From NCBI GenBank assembly GCA_022826045.1, contig JAJDVQ010000046.1, positions 1-59,910 of the forward strand: a DNA stretch of 59,910 nucleotides, written 5' to 3'. Source of the DNA: Acidimicrobiia bacterium (GTDB taxonomy: Bacteria > Actinomycetota > Acidimicrobiia > Acidimicrobiales > Poriferisodalaceae). Made by a program: the position numbers and the translations under genes. The notes under the pieces are model-generated. The model did not search any database and was not told the DNA's origin. It was given only the letters and a program-made list of their open reading frames with translations. This document shows, in pieces, positions 37,176-45,359 of this stretch (position 1 is its first letter; the number at the start of each line of letters is the position of its first letter).

Positions 37176-37850
37176 ATGGAGATTTACGACGTCATGCGCA
37201 CCACGTTCGCCGCCCGGGACTTCACCGACGACGAAGTCTCCGACGAGGTGCTGCACCGCATATTCGACAACGCCCGCTTCGCCGCCAGCGGCGGCAACCG
37301 CCAGGGCTGGAAGATCACCGTGGTACGCGACCCCGAGCGCAAGAAGCAGCTCGGCGAGCTGTGCCTCCCGGCGATGCGCGTCGCTGCAGCGCAGACAGCA
37401 GCGGGCGAGGTCTACTGGCAGAGCTACGAGCCCTCTTCGGTGAACATCGAGGAGTCGATGGCGGACGAGTCGATTCCCGTGTGGATCCCGATGTTCAAAG
37501 AGATGGACAAGGTGCCGGTGGTGCTGGTCGCCACCGTCGACCTGCGCAAGGTTGCGTCCATCGACAAGGAACAGGATCGCATCGGCGTGGTCAGCGGCGG
37601 CTCGATCTATCCGTTGGTGTGGAACATCCTGCTCGCCGCCCGCAACGAGGGGTACGGCGGAGCGCTGACCACGCTGCTGTCGGCGATGGAGCCCGCCGCG
37701 AAGGAACTGCTGGGCCTCGAGGACTACGAGGCCGTGTGCGCGCTGATGCCGCTCGGCAAGCCCAAGAAGCAGCTCACCAAGCTCAGCCGCAAGCCGGTGG
37801 AGGAATTCGTCCGGCGCGAACGAGCTGACGGCGAGCCGTTCACGATCTAG
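37176..37850 (+). CDS. Nitroreductase family FMN protein
   Basis: 224 residues from ATG 37176. MEIYDVMRTTFAARDFTDDEV is the usual N-terminal block with Arg for the FMN phosphate. NARFAASGGNRQGWKITVV, SGGSIYPLVWNILLAARNEGYG and ALMPLGKPKKQ are typical family positions. Members reduce nitroaromatics, quinones, enones or flavins with NAD(P)H as dimers. The natural substrate is unknown. The upstream 158 bp are shared with the divergent carboxylase. Confidence 0.88.
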   Translation: MEIYDVMRTTFAARDFTDDEVSDEVLHRIFDNARFAASGGNRQGWKITVVRDPERKKQLGELCLPAMRVAAAQTAAGEVYWQSYEPSSVNIEESMADESIPVWIPMFKEMDKVPVVLVATVDLRKVASIDKEQDRIGVVSGGSIYPLVWNILLAARNEGYGGALTTLLSAMEPAAKELLGLEDYEAVCALMPLGKPKKQLTKLSRKPVEEFVRRERADGEPFTI

Positions 37851-37942
37851 CGACGGCGCCACACCCCCGCCGCAGGAAGCAGCGATGGCCGACGAGGTGC
37901 ACCAGATGCGCATCGCTGTGTCGGCGGCGTGAAGAGCTCTGC

Positions 37943-38665
37943 GTGAGCGCCGCGGAATACCTGATCGCTGCACTGTGCATCGCGGTGGGCGCCGGCACAC
38001 AGGCCTGCATCGGCCTCGGCATGGGCCTCATCGCCGGTCCGATCCTGGTAGTGATGGAACCCACCTTCGTGCCAGGACCGATGCTGATGGTGGCGGGTGG
38101 CATCAACATCCGCAACGCCATTGCGGACCGAGCGGCACTGAACGCCCCGGCCCTGCGCAGGCAGCTGACTGCGGCGCCGCTCGGTCTCGTCGGCGGCGTC
38201 ACGCTGCTGACCGTGCTGAGCGACCGCTCGCTGGCGATCGCCGTGAGCGTGTTCGTGCTGGCGGCCGTAGGGGTCCAGGCCATCGGTTTCCGGCCGCCCG
38301 AGGGACGCCGAGCCGACTACGCGGCCGGCGCGGGAACAGCGTTCTCGTCGTCGGTGGCGGCCGTGCCCGGGCCGGTGTACGCCGTCTTCGCCAGCCACTG
38401 GGAGCCGGCAACCCTGCGGGCCACCTTGGCCACCTTCATGCTGTTCGTCGGCACGGCGATCATCGCTGCGCTCGTCATCATCGGGGAATTCGGCCTGCGG
38501 GAGCTCTGGCTCGGGCTGGGCTTGCTGCCCGCCGTCGCACTCGGCCTGCCGATCGGCAGGTGGCTGCGGCCACGCCTGGCGGGCCCACGCTTCCGGATCA
38601 TCGTGCTGTCAGTGGCGGCAACGAGCGCCACTGTCGTGCTCGTCCGCCAACTCGTCGCGGGCTAG
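37943..38665 (+). CDS. TauE/SafE family membrane exporter
   Basis: 240 residues from GTG 37943, with about eight hydrophobic segments. The first repeat has GAGTQACIGLGMGLIAGPIL and the second ASHWEPATLRATLATFML, the two-repeat layout of the TauE/SafE (DUF81) family of sulfite, sulfonate or organic-anion permeases. It sits in the inner membrane. Substrate not determined; a link to sulfonate or carboxylate metabolism is speculative. Confidence 0.82.
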   Translation: MSAAEYLIAALCIAVGAGTQACIGLGMGLIAGPILVVMEPTFVPGPMLMVAGGINIRNAIADRAALNAPALRRQLTAAPLGLVGGVTLLTVLSDRSLAIAVSVFVLAAVGVQAIGFRPPEGRRADYAAGAGTAFSSSVAAVPGPVYAVFASHWEPATLRATLATFMLFVGTAIIAALVIIGEFGLRELWLGLGLLPAVALGLPIGRWLRPRLAGPRFRIIVLSVAATSATVVLVRQLVAG

Positions 38666-38790
38666 GCATGCCAAGTTCCTCAGCACCTGACCAAGCAGAC
38701 ACCGCCACCACCTCGACACGCTTGCCAAACGGTCACGAATAAGCCGAGTACCTACCTCGACGCCGACACTGTCGGTGGCAGACTGGCGCG

Positions 38791-38997
38791 GTGGCTGAGA
38801 CACCAACGACTCAGGCCGAGCGACGGCGTCGGATACAGCGCATGGTGGAAGCCAGCGCCGAGTCAGACTGCGATGTGGGGCCGTCACCGCTCACTCCCGG
38901 CGAGAAGTTGGAATCGCTGCTGCACCTGTCCGCACATCTGCCCGCCAAGTACACCGACGACCTGCAATACCCGCCCTTCCATAGACGCGCGGACTGA
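38791..38997 (+). CDS. Small protein upstream of NTase gene, possible antitoxin
   Basis: 68 residues from GTG 38791. It is basic at the N-terminus (TQAERRRRIQRMVEAS) and has no domain I recognise. Its stop and the next start share one base (TGATG), so it is translationally coupled to the nucleotidyltransferase-like gene. A small protein in front of such a gene is the usual layout of AbiE/MenAT-type toxin-antitoxin pairs; the antitoxin role is inferred from position. Confidence 0.55.
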   Translation: MAETPTTQAERRRRIQRMVEASAESDCDVGPSPLTPGEKLESLLHLSAHLPAKYTDDLQYPPFHRRAD

Positions 38998-39599
38998 TGA
39001 TGCCTGGGCCGCCAGTCGACTTCGTGGACCTCATGGTCCAAGCCCATGAGGCGCTCAGCGGTGCAGGAATGCCACACGCATTCGGCGGTGCACTCGCCCT
39101 CGCGTGGTGCGTGGAGGAAGCTCGCGGAACGCAGGCCATCGATCTCAACGTCTTCATTCCGGTTGCTGATGTCGACCGCGTGCTGGAAGTTCTCCCCGAC
39201 GACATCGAAGTGTCAGACAGGTCGCGGATGCTGCTCGCGCGAGACGGGCAGGCTCGGCTGTGGTGGTCTCGCATCCCGCTGGACCTCTTCTTGACGAATG
39301 ACTCGTTTCACGAGGCCGTGGCCGGCCGAATCACGCAGCGGGAGTTCGATGACCGCCTCATGCCATTCCTTGCGTGCGGTGATTTAGCCGTCTTCAAGGC
39401 CTTCTTCGATCGCGACAAGGACTGGATCGACATTCGGGACATGTTGATCGTCGGCTGCATCGATGCCGCCGAGCTTGGAGCGCTGCTGGCCGAACTGCTG
39501 GGGGCAGAGGACCATCGCATCGACAAGCTGCATTCCGCGCGCGACGACGCCGAAGACGTACTGGTGCGCCGCTCCGCCAGCGCAGAGACTGATTCCTGA
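38997..39599 (+). CDS. AbiEii/DUF6036-like nucleotidyltransferase fold protein
   Basis: 200 residues. FGGALALAWCVEEARGTQAIDLNVFI places the GG and the Asp-containing strand of minimal nucleotidyltransferases at 30-53, followed by a helical half with LACGDLAVFKAFFDRDKDWIDIRDML, a block common in AbiEii-type and DUF6036 proteins. The usual DxD metal pair is not fully kept (AIDLN), so activity is uncertain. Such toxins modify tRNA or other targets. It is coupled to the small upstream gene and converges on the defence operon. Confidence 0.65.
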   Translation: MMPGPPVDFVDLMVQAHEALSGAGMPHAFGGALALAWCVEEARGTQAIDLNVFIPVADVDRVLEVLPDDIEVSDRSRMLLARDGQARLWWSRIPLDLFLTNDSFHEAVAGRITQREFDDRLMPFLACGDLAVFKAFFDRDKDWIDIRDMLIVGCIDAAELGALLAELLGAEDHRIDKLHSARDDAEDVLVRRSASAETDS

Positions 39600-39689
39600 G
39601 CGCTCAGCGACAGCGATAGCAGCGATGAGTGGGCCAGGCCGCAGCGTCACACTTGCGTCAGGACCTTGAGGCTTCCCGCACCCGCATAG

Positions 39690-42620
39690 TCACTGCTCGG
39701 TCACGGCGCAGTTGATGCCTGCCGCCTGAGCGGCAAGGACGAGCTTGTCCTTGGTGGCGCTGCCTGCGGTGATGCTGAGGCTCAGCTGGAGGTGGGTGGC
39801 ATCGTCGTCCACCGCATTCGCCGCCGCCAAGAGAAACTGGCGCAGAGCTTCCCGCGAGCCCGCCGCGGTCAGCCCGCCGTCGTCCGACTCGCGCAATGAC
39901 TCCATGACGCTGACCGTCACCCGGTGCTCGGACTGCGCACTGTCTGCCTCTTCACCTGCTTCTGTGCCCTCGTCCGCTGACGGCTTGAACGGTGGCTGCG
40001 TCTCGCCGCTTCCGTCGTCCGCCGCCTCGCCAGAAGTTGCCGCCGGTACTGGCTGGCGGATACGCAAATCGGTCGAACTCAGGTTGATCTGGCTCTCTGC
40101 GGTCACAGTCCGCGGCTCCCCGTCGGAACCGATGATCTCGATATCGCCCGCCGCTACGGCCGCGAAGAGCGCGGCGCGCAGATCACGCTCTCCGCCAGGC
40201 AAGAGCGGCAGCCGGGGAGCCTTCCAGAAGTCGTCGCGTATCTCGCAGAGCGGCCGGCCCCAGTCGTTGGAGCGCAGGTTGTGCATCAGCGCCGTCGAGT
40301 CAAGGTCGCCCGCGGCGAATGCCTTGCTGGCTTCGCGAAGTGCCGACCACACCACCGAGCCGTCAAGGGCCGATTGGTTCTCGGACTGGAAGCGGATGTC
40401 CCTCATCGTGCGGCCGTCAGGGCCTTCAGCGAGGTACAGCACATGCGCATAGGCACGTTTCACCAAGCTCTCGAATCGTCGCCCGGATTCGCGGGCTTCG
40501 CTGCGCGCATGCTTGGCCATTTCCTCGTCGGCTCGAACCGGCGCCAAGTCCCTGACTCGCTCCCAGGCGATCACTTCAGCGGCCAGATTGCGGGCCTGGC
40601 GCCGGCTCTGGGTGTTGATCACTGCGAACACTGCTGACGACGCCCATGACATCGGCAGCGGCTCGGGCCCCAGCCCCATCGCAGCATCGATGGCGCTTCG
40701 GGTCGCGCTGTCCGCCCCGTTGAGCAAGCTGAACCAGCGCGAGTCCAGTACCAAGAGGCGGCACTTGCGAGCCTGATCGATGCCGGCTTCACCCAGCAGC
40801 GCACGCAGTCCCGAAGCACCAGGATCGGCGGCGAAGTCTCCCCGGACTTCCAGGACTGCATCGAACGGCCCGGTGTTCGCCAGCTCAAAGGCGGCCGTCG
40901 TGACCCGCTCGTCGCGTTCGGCGTCGGTGACTGCCTCGCGTTCACGCCGCGCCAGCATCGGCAGCGTCTGGCGAGTCTCGAAGTGCCAACGCTTCGGCTG
41001 CTTGCCTGCACCGGCCGTGGAGTCGATGGCGGCGAGGCCATCGGTGGGGTTGCTCAGCTCATGCCACACGATCTCGGCATCGCCGGGACCGAACGCATTC
41101 GACGGGATGAATGCGGCGGCATCCAGTTCGGCCTCCGTGGCACCGCGACGTCCCTGTGGTCGCGGGCTCAGGGTGTACACGAATAACGCTGTTGCCATCC
41201 GTTCTGCGACCCGGGGATTCTGCTGCTCCCAGCCAGTGTCGGAGCGCCGCAGGTCGGCAAGCCGAGCCGTGCCCCTGTCGAGATGGTCTGGATCGACGAT
41301 GTCGCCAGCGCAGATCTCTCGCAGGCTCGACTGCATGCGCTGATCGCTGACCAGGCCCGAGTCGAGCAGCGCGTCGCGGACTGTGCGCGACGACATGGGC
41401 AGGTCACCGGGCCCGATGAGCGCCGGCGTCCATTCGCCGGCGTGGCCGCGTCGATACTGCTCGTACGCAGCAGCCGCGAACACCTGCAGGGTTGAACGCA
41501 CGCGCTGGAAGCCCGCTTGCTGTGACCACTCGTTCTCCGCCAGATTGATCAACGACGGATGGAACGGATAGCAACGCCCCACGGCTTCGGTGAAGTCGCC
41601 GGTCGCCTGGGGCAGCCTGTCGAATACTTGGCGAACCCACGGGCCTTGCTGGCACGACTCGATCCAAGCTGCGCATCGGTCTGTCACTTCACGCGGCGGT
41701 GGTCCGTCGAAGAGACGACGCCGGATGATGTCTGCGAAGTCACCGCCGCTTGAGGTCGTTGTGGCCTCGCCGTTGCGGATCAGCAAGTCCTCCAGCTCGG
41801 CACGGCACCGCTGACCGATGTCGTTCACGGCCATGCGGTCCTTCTCAGAGGCGATCATCACAACCACCGCGGCGCAGTTGTCGACATCGTTGACGGCATC
41901 CAGCAGCGAGCGCAGGAAGGCCATGTCGTCGAGCGCCTGTGACTCCGACTGGTTCGACACCCAACGGATGTAGTCCATGATCTCGTCGATCAGGATCAGC
42001 ACCGGACGTCCGACATCGGCAAGGGCCGCGGCAACTGCTTCCTTGTTCGGCAGCTGCGCTTTGAAGTGCTCGTATTTCTTGTAGGCCCCATCGAACAGGC
42101 GCCAGATGAAGCGCTCGCCGAGCGTTTCGGCAGGGCCGTCGTGGGCTTCTCGCGGAGCCGGGTTGTCACAATCCAGCACGACGCACCTGGGCCCGCGCAA
42201 GTCGTCTGCGACCGCGTCAGCACCAGCAATCTCCTTGGCCTTGACTGTCACAGCCGCGCCGAGGTCGGTGGCGCCGAACGAGGTCGGGTGGGTGGCCAGG
42301 TGCCACAGCCCGATCAGACCATGCGACTTGCCGCCGCCCATTGCCTGATCCAGCCGCCACAGCGCCCGCGCCCGCCGGGACGTCTCGCCGGTTGCGCCGA
42401 GACGCACGGCGACCTTCGCCATGAGCTCGACGAGGCTGCCGGTGGGATGGGTGATCTGCCCGAAGTAGCCGGCGTCGGCGTAGCGCGAAGTTCCAGACGG
42501 CCCTCCGAAGATCGCATCGTGCAGCGACGCTTGGACATCGTCGACATTGCCCTGTGCGGCCTCGACTTCGGGTCGCAGTTTCACGGTGTCCCACCAAGGA
42601 GTCGGCGGAGTACTGCTCAT
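39690..42620 (-). CDS. DUF499-type AAA ATPase of a helicase-methylase-ATPase defence operon
   Basis: 976 residues. Walker A is QAMGGGKSHG (92-101) and Walker B VLILIDEIMDY (207-217); an arginine-rich region and a long helical C-terminal half follow. The first 60 residues and the GGGKSH loop are characteristic of DUF499 proteins, which occur in defence islands beside DUF1156 methyltransferases and SNF2 helicases. The last 120 residues contain an acidic Ser/Glu linker (PSADEGTEAGEEADSAQSEH) and a small domain. It is the last gene of the operon, 15 nt after the methyltransferase stop. Confidence 0.88.
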   Translation of the reverse strand: MSSTPPTPWWDTVKLRPEVEAAQGNVDDVQASLHDAIFGGPSGTSRYADAGYFGQITHPTGSLVELMAKVAVRLGATGETSRRARALWRLDQAMGGGKSHGLIGLWHLATHPTSFGATDLGAAVTVKAKEIAGADAVADDLRGPRCVVLDCDNPAPREAHDGPAETLGERFIWRLFDGAYKKYEHFKAQLPNKEAVAAALADVGRPVLILIDEIMDYIRWVSNQSESQALDDMAFLRSLLDAVNDVDNCAAVVVMIASEKDRMAVNDIGQRCRAELEDLLIRNGEATTTSSGGDFADIIRRRLFDGPPPREVTDRCAAWIESCQQGPWVRQVFDRLPQATGDFTEAVGRCYPFHPSLINLAENEWSQQAGFQRVRSTLQVFAAAAYEQYRRGHAGEWTPALIGPGDLPMSSRTVRDALLDSGLVSDQRMQSSLREICAGDIVDPDHLDRGTARLADLRRSDTGWEQQNPRVAERMATALFVYTLSPRPQGRRGATEAELDAAAFIPSNAFGPGDAEIVWHELSNPTDGLAAIDSTAGAGKQPKRWHFETRQTLPMLARREREAVTDAERDERVTTAAFELANTGPFDAVLEVRGDFAADPGASGLRALLGEAGIDQARKCRLLVLDSRWFSLLNGADSATRSAIDAAMGLGPEPLPMSWASSAVFAVINTQSRRQARNLAAEVIAWERVRDLAPVRADEEMAKHARSEARESGRRFESLVKRAYAHVLYLAEGPDGRTMRDIRFQSENQSALDGSVVWSALREASKAFAAGDLDSTALMHNLRSNDWGRPLCEIRDDFWKAPRLPLLPGGERDLRAALFAAVAAGDIEIIGSDGEPRTVTAESQINLSSTDLRIRQPVPAATSGEAADDGSGETQPPFKPSADEGTEAGEEADSAQSEHRVTVSVMESLRESDDGGLTAAGSREALRQFLLAAANAVDDDATHLQLSLSITAGSATKDKLVLAAQAAGINCAVTEQ

Positions 42621-42635
42621 GTCGGTGTGCCCCTC

Positions 42636-45359
42636 TCAGAACATTGAGGACTGCTCGCCCTCGTCGTGGCGCTGTCGCTGCGCTCTGCGCTCGTCTTCGG
42701 CTCGTGCTGCGGTGCCGGTGAGAATCGGCTGACGATTGCGGGTGACCCAGGTCCACACGTCCCCGTCAGGGTCGGCATCACCGAGATCGTCGGCAAGCTG
42801 CGCCATGACAGCCCACAGCAGCTCGTCGCCCGCGCAGTCCGTGGCAGCCAGCACCTCGGCAACCCCGCTGAGCGATTTGCCCGCCAGAGCCACGGCGAAC
42901 GCGACATCAATGGTGGACTCGCCTGGCTCTGGGGGGCGTGCTCCGACACTGCTGCGTGCTGCGGTCGCGAACTGGTACGTCGACTTCACCTTGTGGAGCA
43001 AGCCGCGGGTCTCCGACTCGTCCATGTCGTGAGTCAGCCGCTCCCACCTCGGCTCTGATCCTGCGGTGAGATCACGGCGGTACTGCCGGGTCCACGAGAG
43101 CGCGAACTGCGTCCGCTTGTCGAAGGCATCGAGCGGGAATGTGCCGATGCGCAGATCCGTCAGCTCGCCCACCAGCCGGCGTGCCAGCGTCAAGAAGTGG
43201 CCGGGTTCGACTGGCCGCCCACGGTTGTCGAGCACGGCGCTGTACCTGCCCACTACCTCCATCGCGGGCCCGTAGGCGGCCATCCGTTGATCACGCAGTG
43301 CGGCGAGCCCAGCGTCGGACCACAGCGGCATCCGCTCTGCGATCTCCCGGCGGATCTCGGCTTCCACATCAGCGAGCCGGCCTTCGCCACGGCCAGGAGC
43401 GGCCGGACGGCATGCCAACGTGAGCGTCGTCTCGATGTTGGCCTTGCCCATCTGGCTGCCGTACTCAGTGCGCGCCGGCCACGACCCCGTCAAGATCAGA
43501 CCTGCGGCATGGATCGCCGCAAGCAGGCCCTGCCAAACCTCAGGGTCGTCGTGGCCAAACATGATCGTCACGACACCGGCGTGCTCGACCACCCGGCACG
43601 CCTCGCCGAATGCTGCCGTGATGCATCGGGCGTAGTGCTCCGGTGTCCGATGATCCCCGCTGCGTGCATGGGTCATCTTGACAACGGCCTCGTCGAACTT
43701 CTCCTGAACGCCGGCAGGATTGGCGGTGACCCTCAACTCGGGATGCGTGCTTGCCAGAGCACGCTTGAGCCATACGTAGAAGAGATCTGACGAGTCCGTG
43801 TACTCAACCATCGCGTCGTACGGCGGATCGGTGACAATCGCGTCCTGATGAGTTGATGAGAATCCCAAAGCTGTCGCGCTACCGCGCTCAATGGATGCTG
43901 GCGTGCCACTTGCCCGACGGCACAAACCGCGCACAGCGTTGAGAGTCAGCGACGCTACTGACGCCCATGTGCCCGGGCCGCTCGAGCATCCGACCTCGAG
44001 GTAGTCATTGCCAAATGGTGCAATTGCCCCGTTCGCGAAGATGTGTGAGGCCTTCTGTGCGGGGACTTCCAGGAAGGTTCCGCGCGTGCGACGCTTCAAC
44101 GCTCGGACCAAGACTGAAGCGGCATATCCCGCAAGGCACCGCACATACGACGATTTGATGCGGTCAGCACCGGCAATCTGTCGAGCAACATCATCGACAA
44201 TTCGCGCAATGTTCACCAAGGAAAGCGTTTGGCGCGAATTGCAGAAGTCTCCGATCGTCCGATAGTGGTAGTGCACGTACGGTCGGCCACCCGTAGAACC
44301 GAGCGCTCGTTCGTCGGGCACGGCAGGCAGATCAACGGCGAATGGCTCGCAGGCCGCGAGCGCAGCTTCCGCCGCTACTGCAGCGTCTCGTTCGACTGAT
44401 GTTGGCTCCCGGTAGCGCTTGCCGACTTCGGGGTCGAGATCTGCGACCACCAGCAAGACGTCCCCGGCCTGCCCGTTCTCCCGAATACGGGTGTGCTCTG
44501 CGTGGGAATGGACGTACTTGCAGAATGGACAGACGGCGGCGCGACCTCGACCGCTGCCCGCAGACTTGACGAGGGTCGGTGGAATCCGCGGCTCGCCGTC
44601 GTGTACCACAACGTCAATCGAGCCATTCGTGGAATCAGCGATGAGCTCGTACGACTGACCAGGATCATGTTTCTTGGGCTTCGGCCGCCGCAGTTGAAGG
44701 TCTGCGATCAACGGGAACTCACGGCCGCACTCGTTGCACGGAATCGTCACCGCCCACAGGTACGCCCACGGGCGCTTGCCGTCGACTTCCGGGTAGAACT
44801 CGCCCATCTCGGCTTCGTGACGTTCGCCGATCAACTGAAGCAAGAACTCCACATCGCAGAGCAAGCGCAAGTGCGGCTCCGGGTAGCGCTGCGCATGCTC
44901 CTCGTAGCCGTCGAACGGCAGCGGCGGCTCGTTCGACCAGTCGCGCAGCGGGTAGTCGGCCAGCAGCTTCCCCGCGAGCGTTGCCACCGGCGAGTAGTCG
45001 ATGCCCCATGCCTTGACGCCCAGCCGGGCGGCTTCGGAGGGAATCATGGCTCGGCCCGAGAACGGGTCCAGCATCGATGCGCCGTCGGGGTAATACTCGG
45101 CCAGTTCGTCCGTCAGCTCGTCGTGCATCGCGTCGTAGCCGGTCATGGCATCGCGGACCAGTTTTCGCAGTTCCTCTTGCTCGCTCTCGTCGTCGGGCCA
45201 CGGCAGCAGCGAGCAGATCACTGCGGCTTTGGCCTGCGCCAGCGGACGCGCCGCGAACCAGGTGAACAGGGCTTTCTCGGTGTTGCCGGAGCCCCAGCCG
45301 GCCTTCGAATTGGCCGTGACCTCGGCGCACGGGAACCAGCGCTCGATCATGCGCGTCAC
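42636..45359 (-). CDS. DUF1156 DNA methyltransferase of the defence operon
   Basis: 907 residues. The N-terminus (MIERWFPCAEVTANSKAGWG ... LFTWFAARP) is the DUF1156 signature. SAM motif I is LDPFSGRA (97-104), and the catalytic motif is DPPY (511-514), as in N6-adenine or N4-cytosine methyltransferases; the order of motifs is split by a long target-recognition region. A CxxC pair (IPCNECG) and another cysteine pair (AVCPFCKYVHSH) suggest a zinc site in the insert. It overlaps the helicase gene by 4 bp (ATGA). It probably marks host DNA so that the helicase and ATPase attack only unmodified DNA. Confidence 0.9.
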   Translation of the reverse strand: MTRMIERWFPCAEVTANSKAGWGSGNTEKALFTWFAARPLAQAKAAVICSLLPWPDDESEQEELRKLVRDAMTGYDAMHDELTDELAEYYPDGASMLDPFSGRAMIPSEAARLGVKAWGIDYSPVATLAGKLLADYPLRDWSNEPPLPFDGYEEHAQRYPEPHLRLLCDVEFLLQLIGERHEAEMGEFYPEVDGKRPWAYLWAVTIPCNECGREFPLIADLQLRRPKPKKHDPGQSYELIADSTNGSIDVVVHDGEPRIPPTLVKSAGSGRGRAAVCPFCKYVHSHAEHTRIRENGQAGDVLLVVADLDPEVGKRYREPTSVERDAAVAAEAALAACEPFAVDLPAVPDERALGSTGGRPYVHYHYRTIGDFCNSRQTLSLVNIARIVDDVARQIAGADRIKSSYVRCLAGYAASVLVRALKRRTRGTFLEVPAQKASHIFANGAIAPFGNDYLEVGCSSGPGTWASVASLTLNAVRGLCRRASGTPASIERGSATALGFSSTHQDAIVTDPPYDAMVEYTDSSDLFYVWLKRALASTHPELRVTANPAGVQEKFDEAVVKMTHARSGDHRTPEHYARCITAAFGEACRVVEHAGVVTIMFGHDDPEVWQGLLAAIHAAGLILTGSWPARTEYGSQMGKANIETTLTLACRPAAPGRGEGRLADVEAEIRREIAERMPLWSDAGLAALRDQRMAAYGPAMEVVGRYSAVLDNRGRPVEPGHFLTLARRLVGELTDLRIGTFPLDAFDKRTQFALSWTRQYRRDLTAGSEPRWERLTHDMDESETRGLLHKVKSTYQFATAARSSVGARPPEPGESTIDVAFAVALAGKSLSGVAEVLAATDCAGDELLWAVMAQLADDLGDADPDGDVWTWVTRNRQPILTGTAARAEDERRAQRQRHDEGEQSSMF

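Noticed and set aside
37014..38000. 328-codon minus-strand open frame over the nitroreductase
   Set aside because: No domains; the plus-strand nitroreductase frame has clear family motifs.
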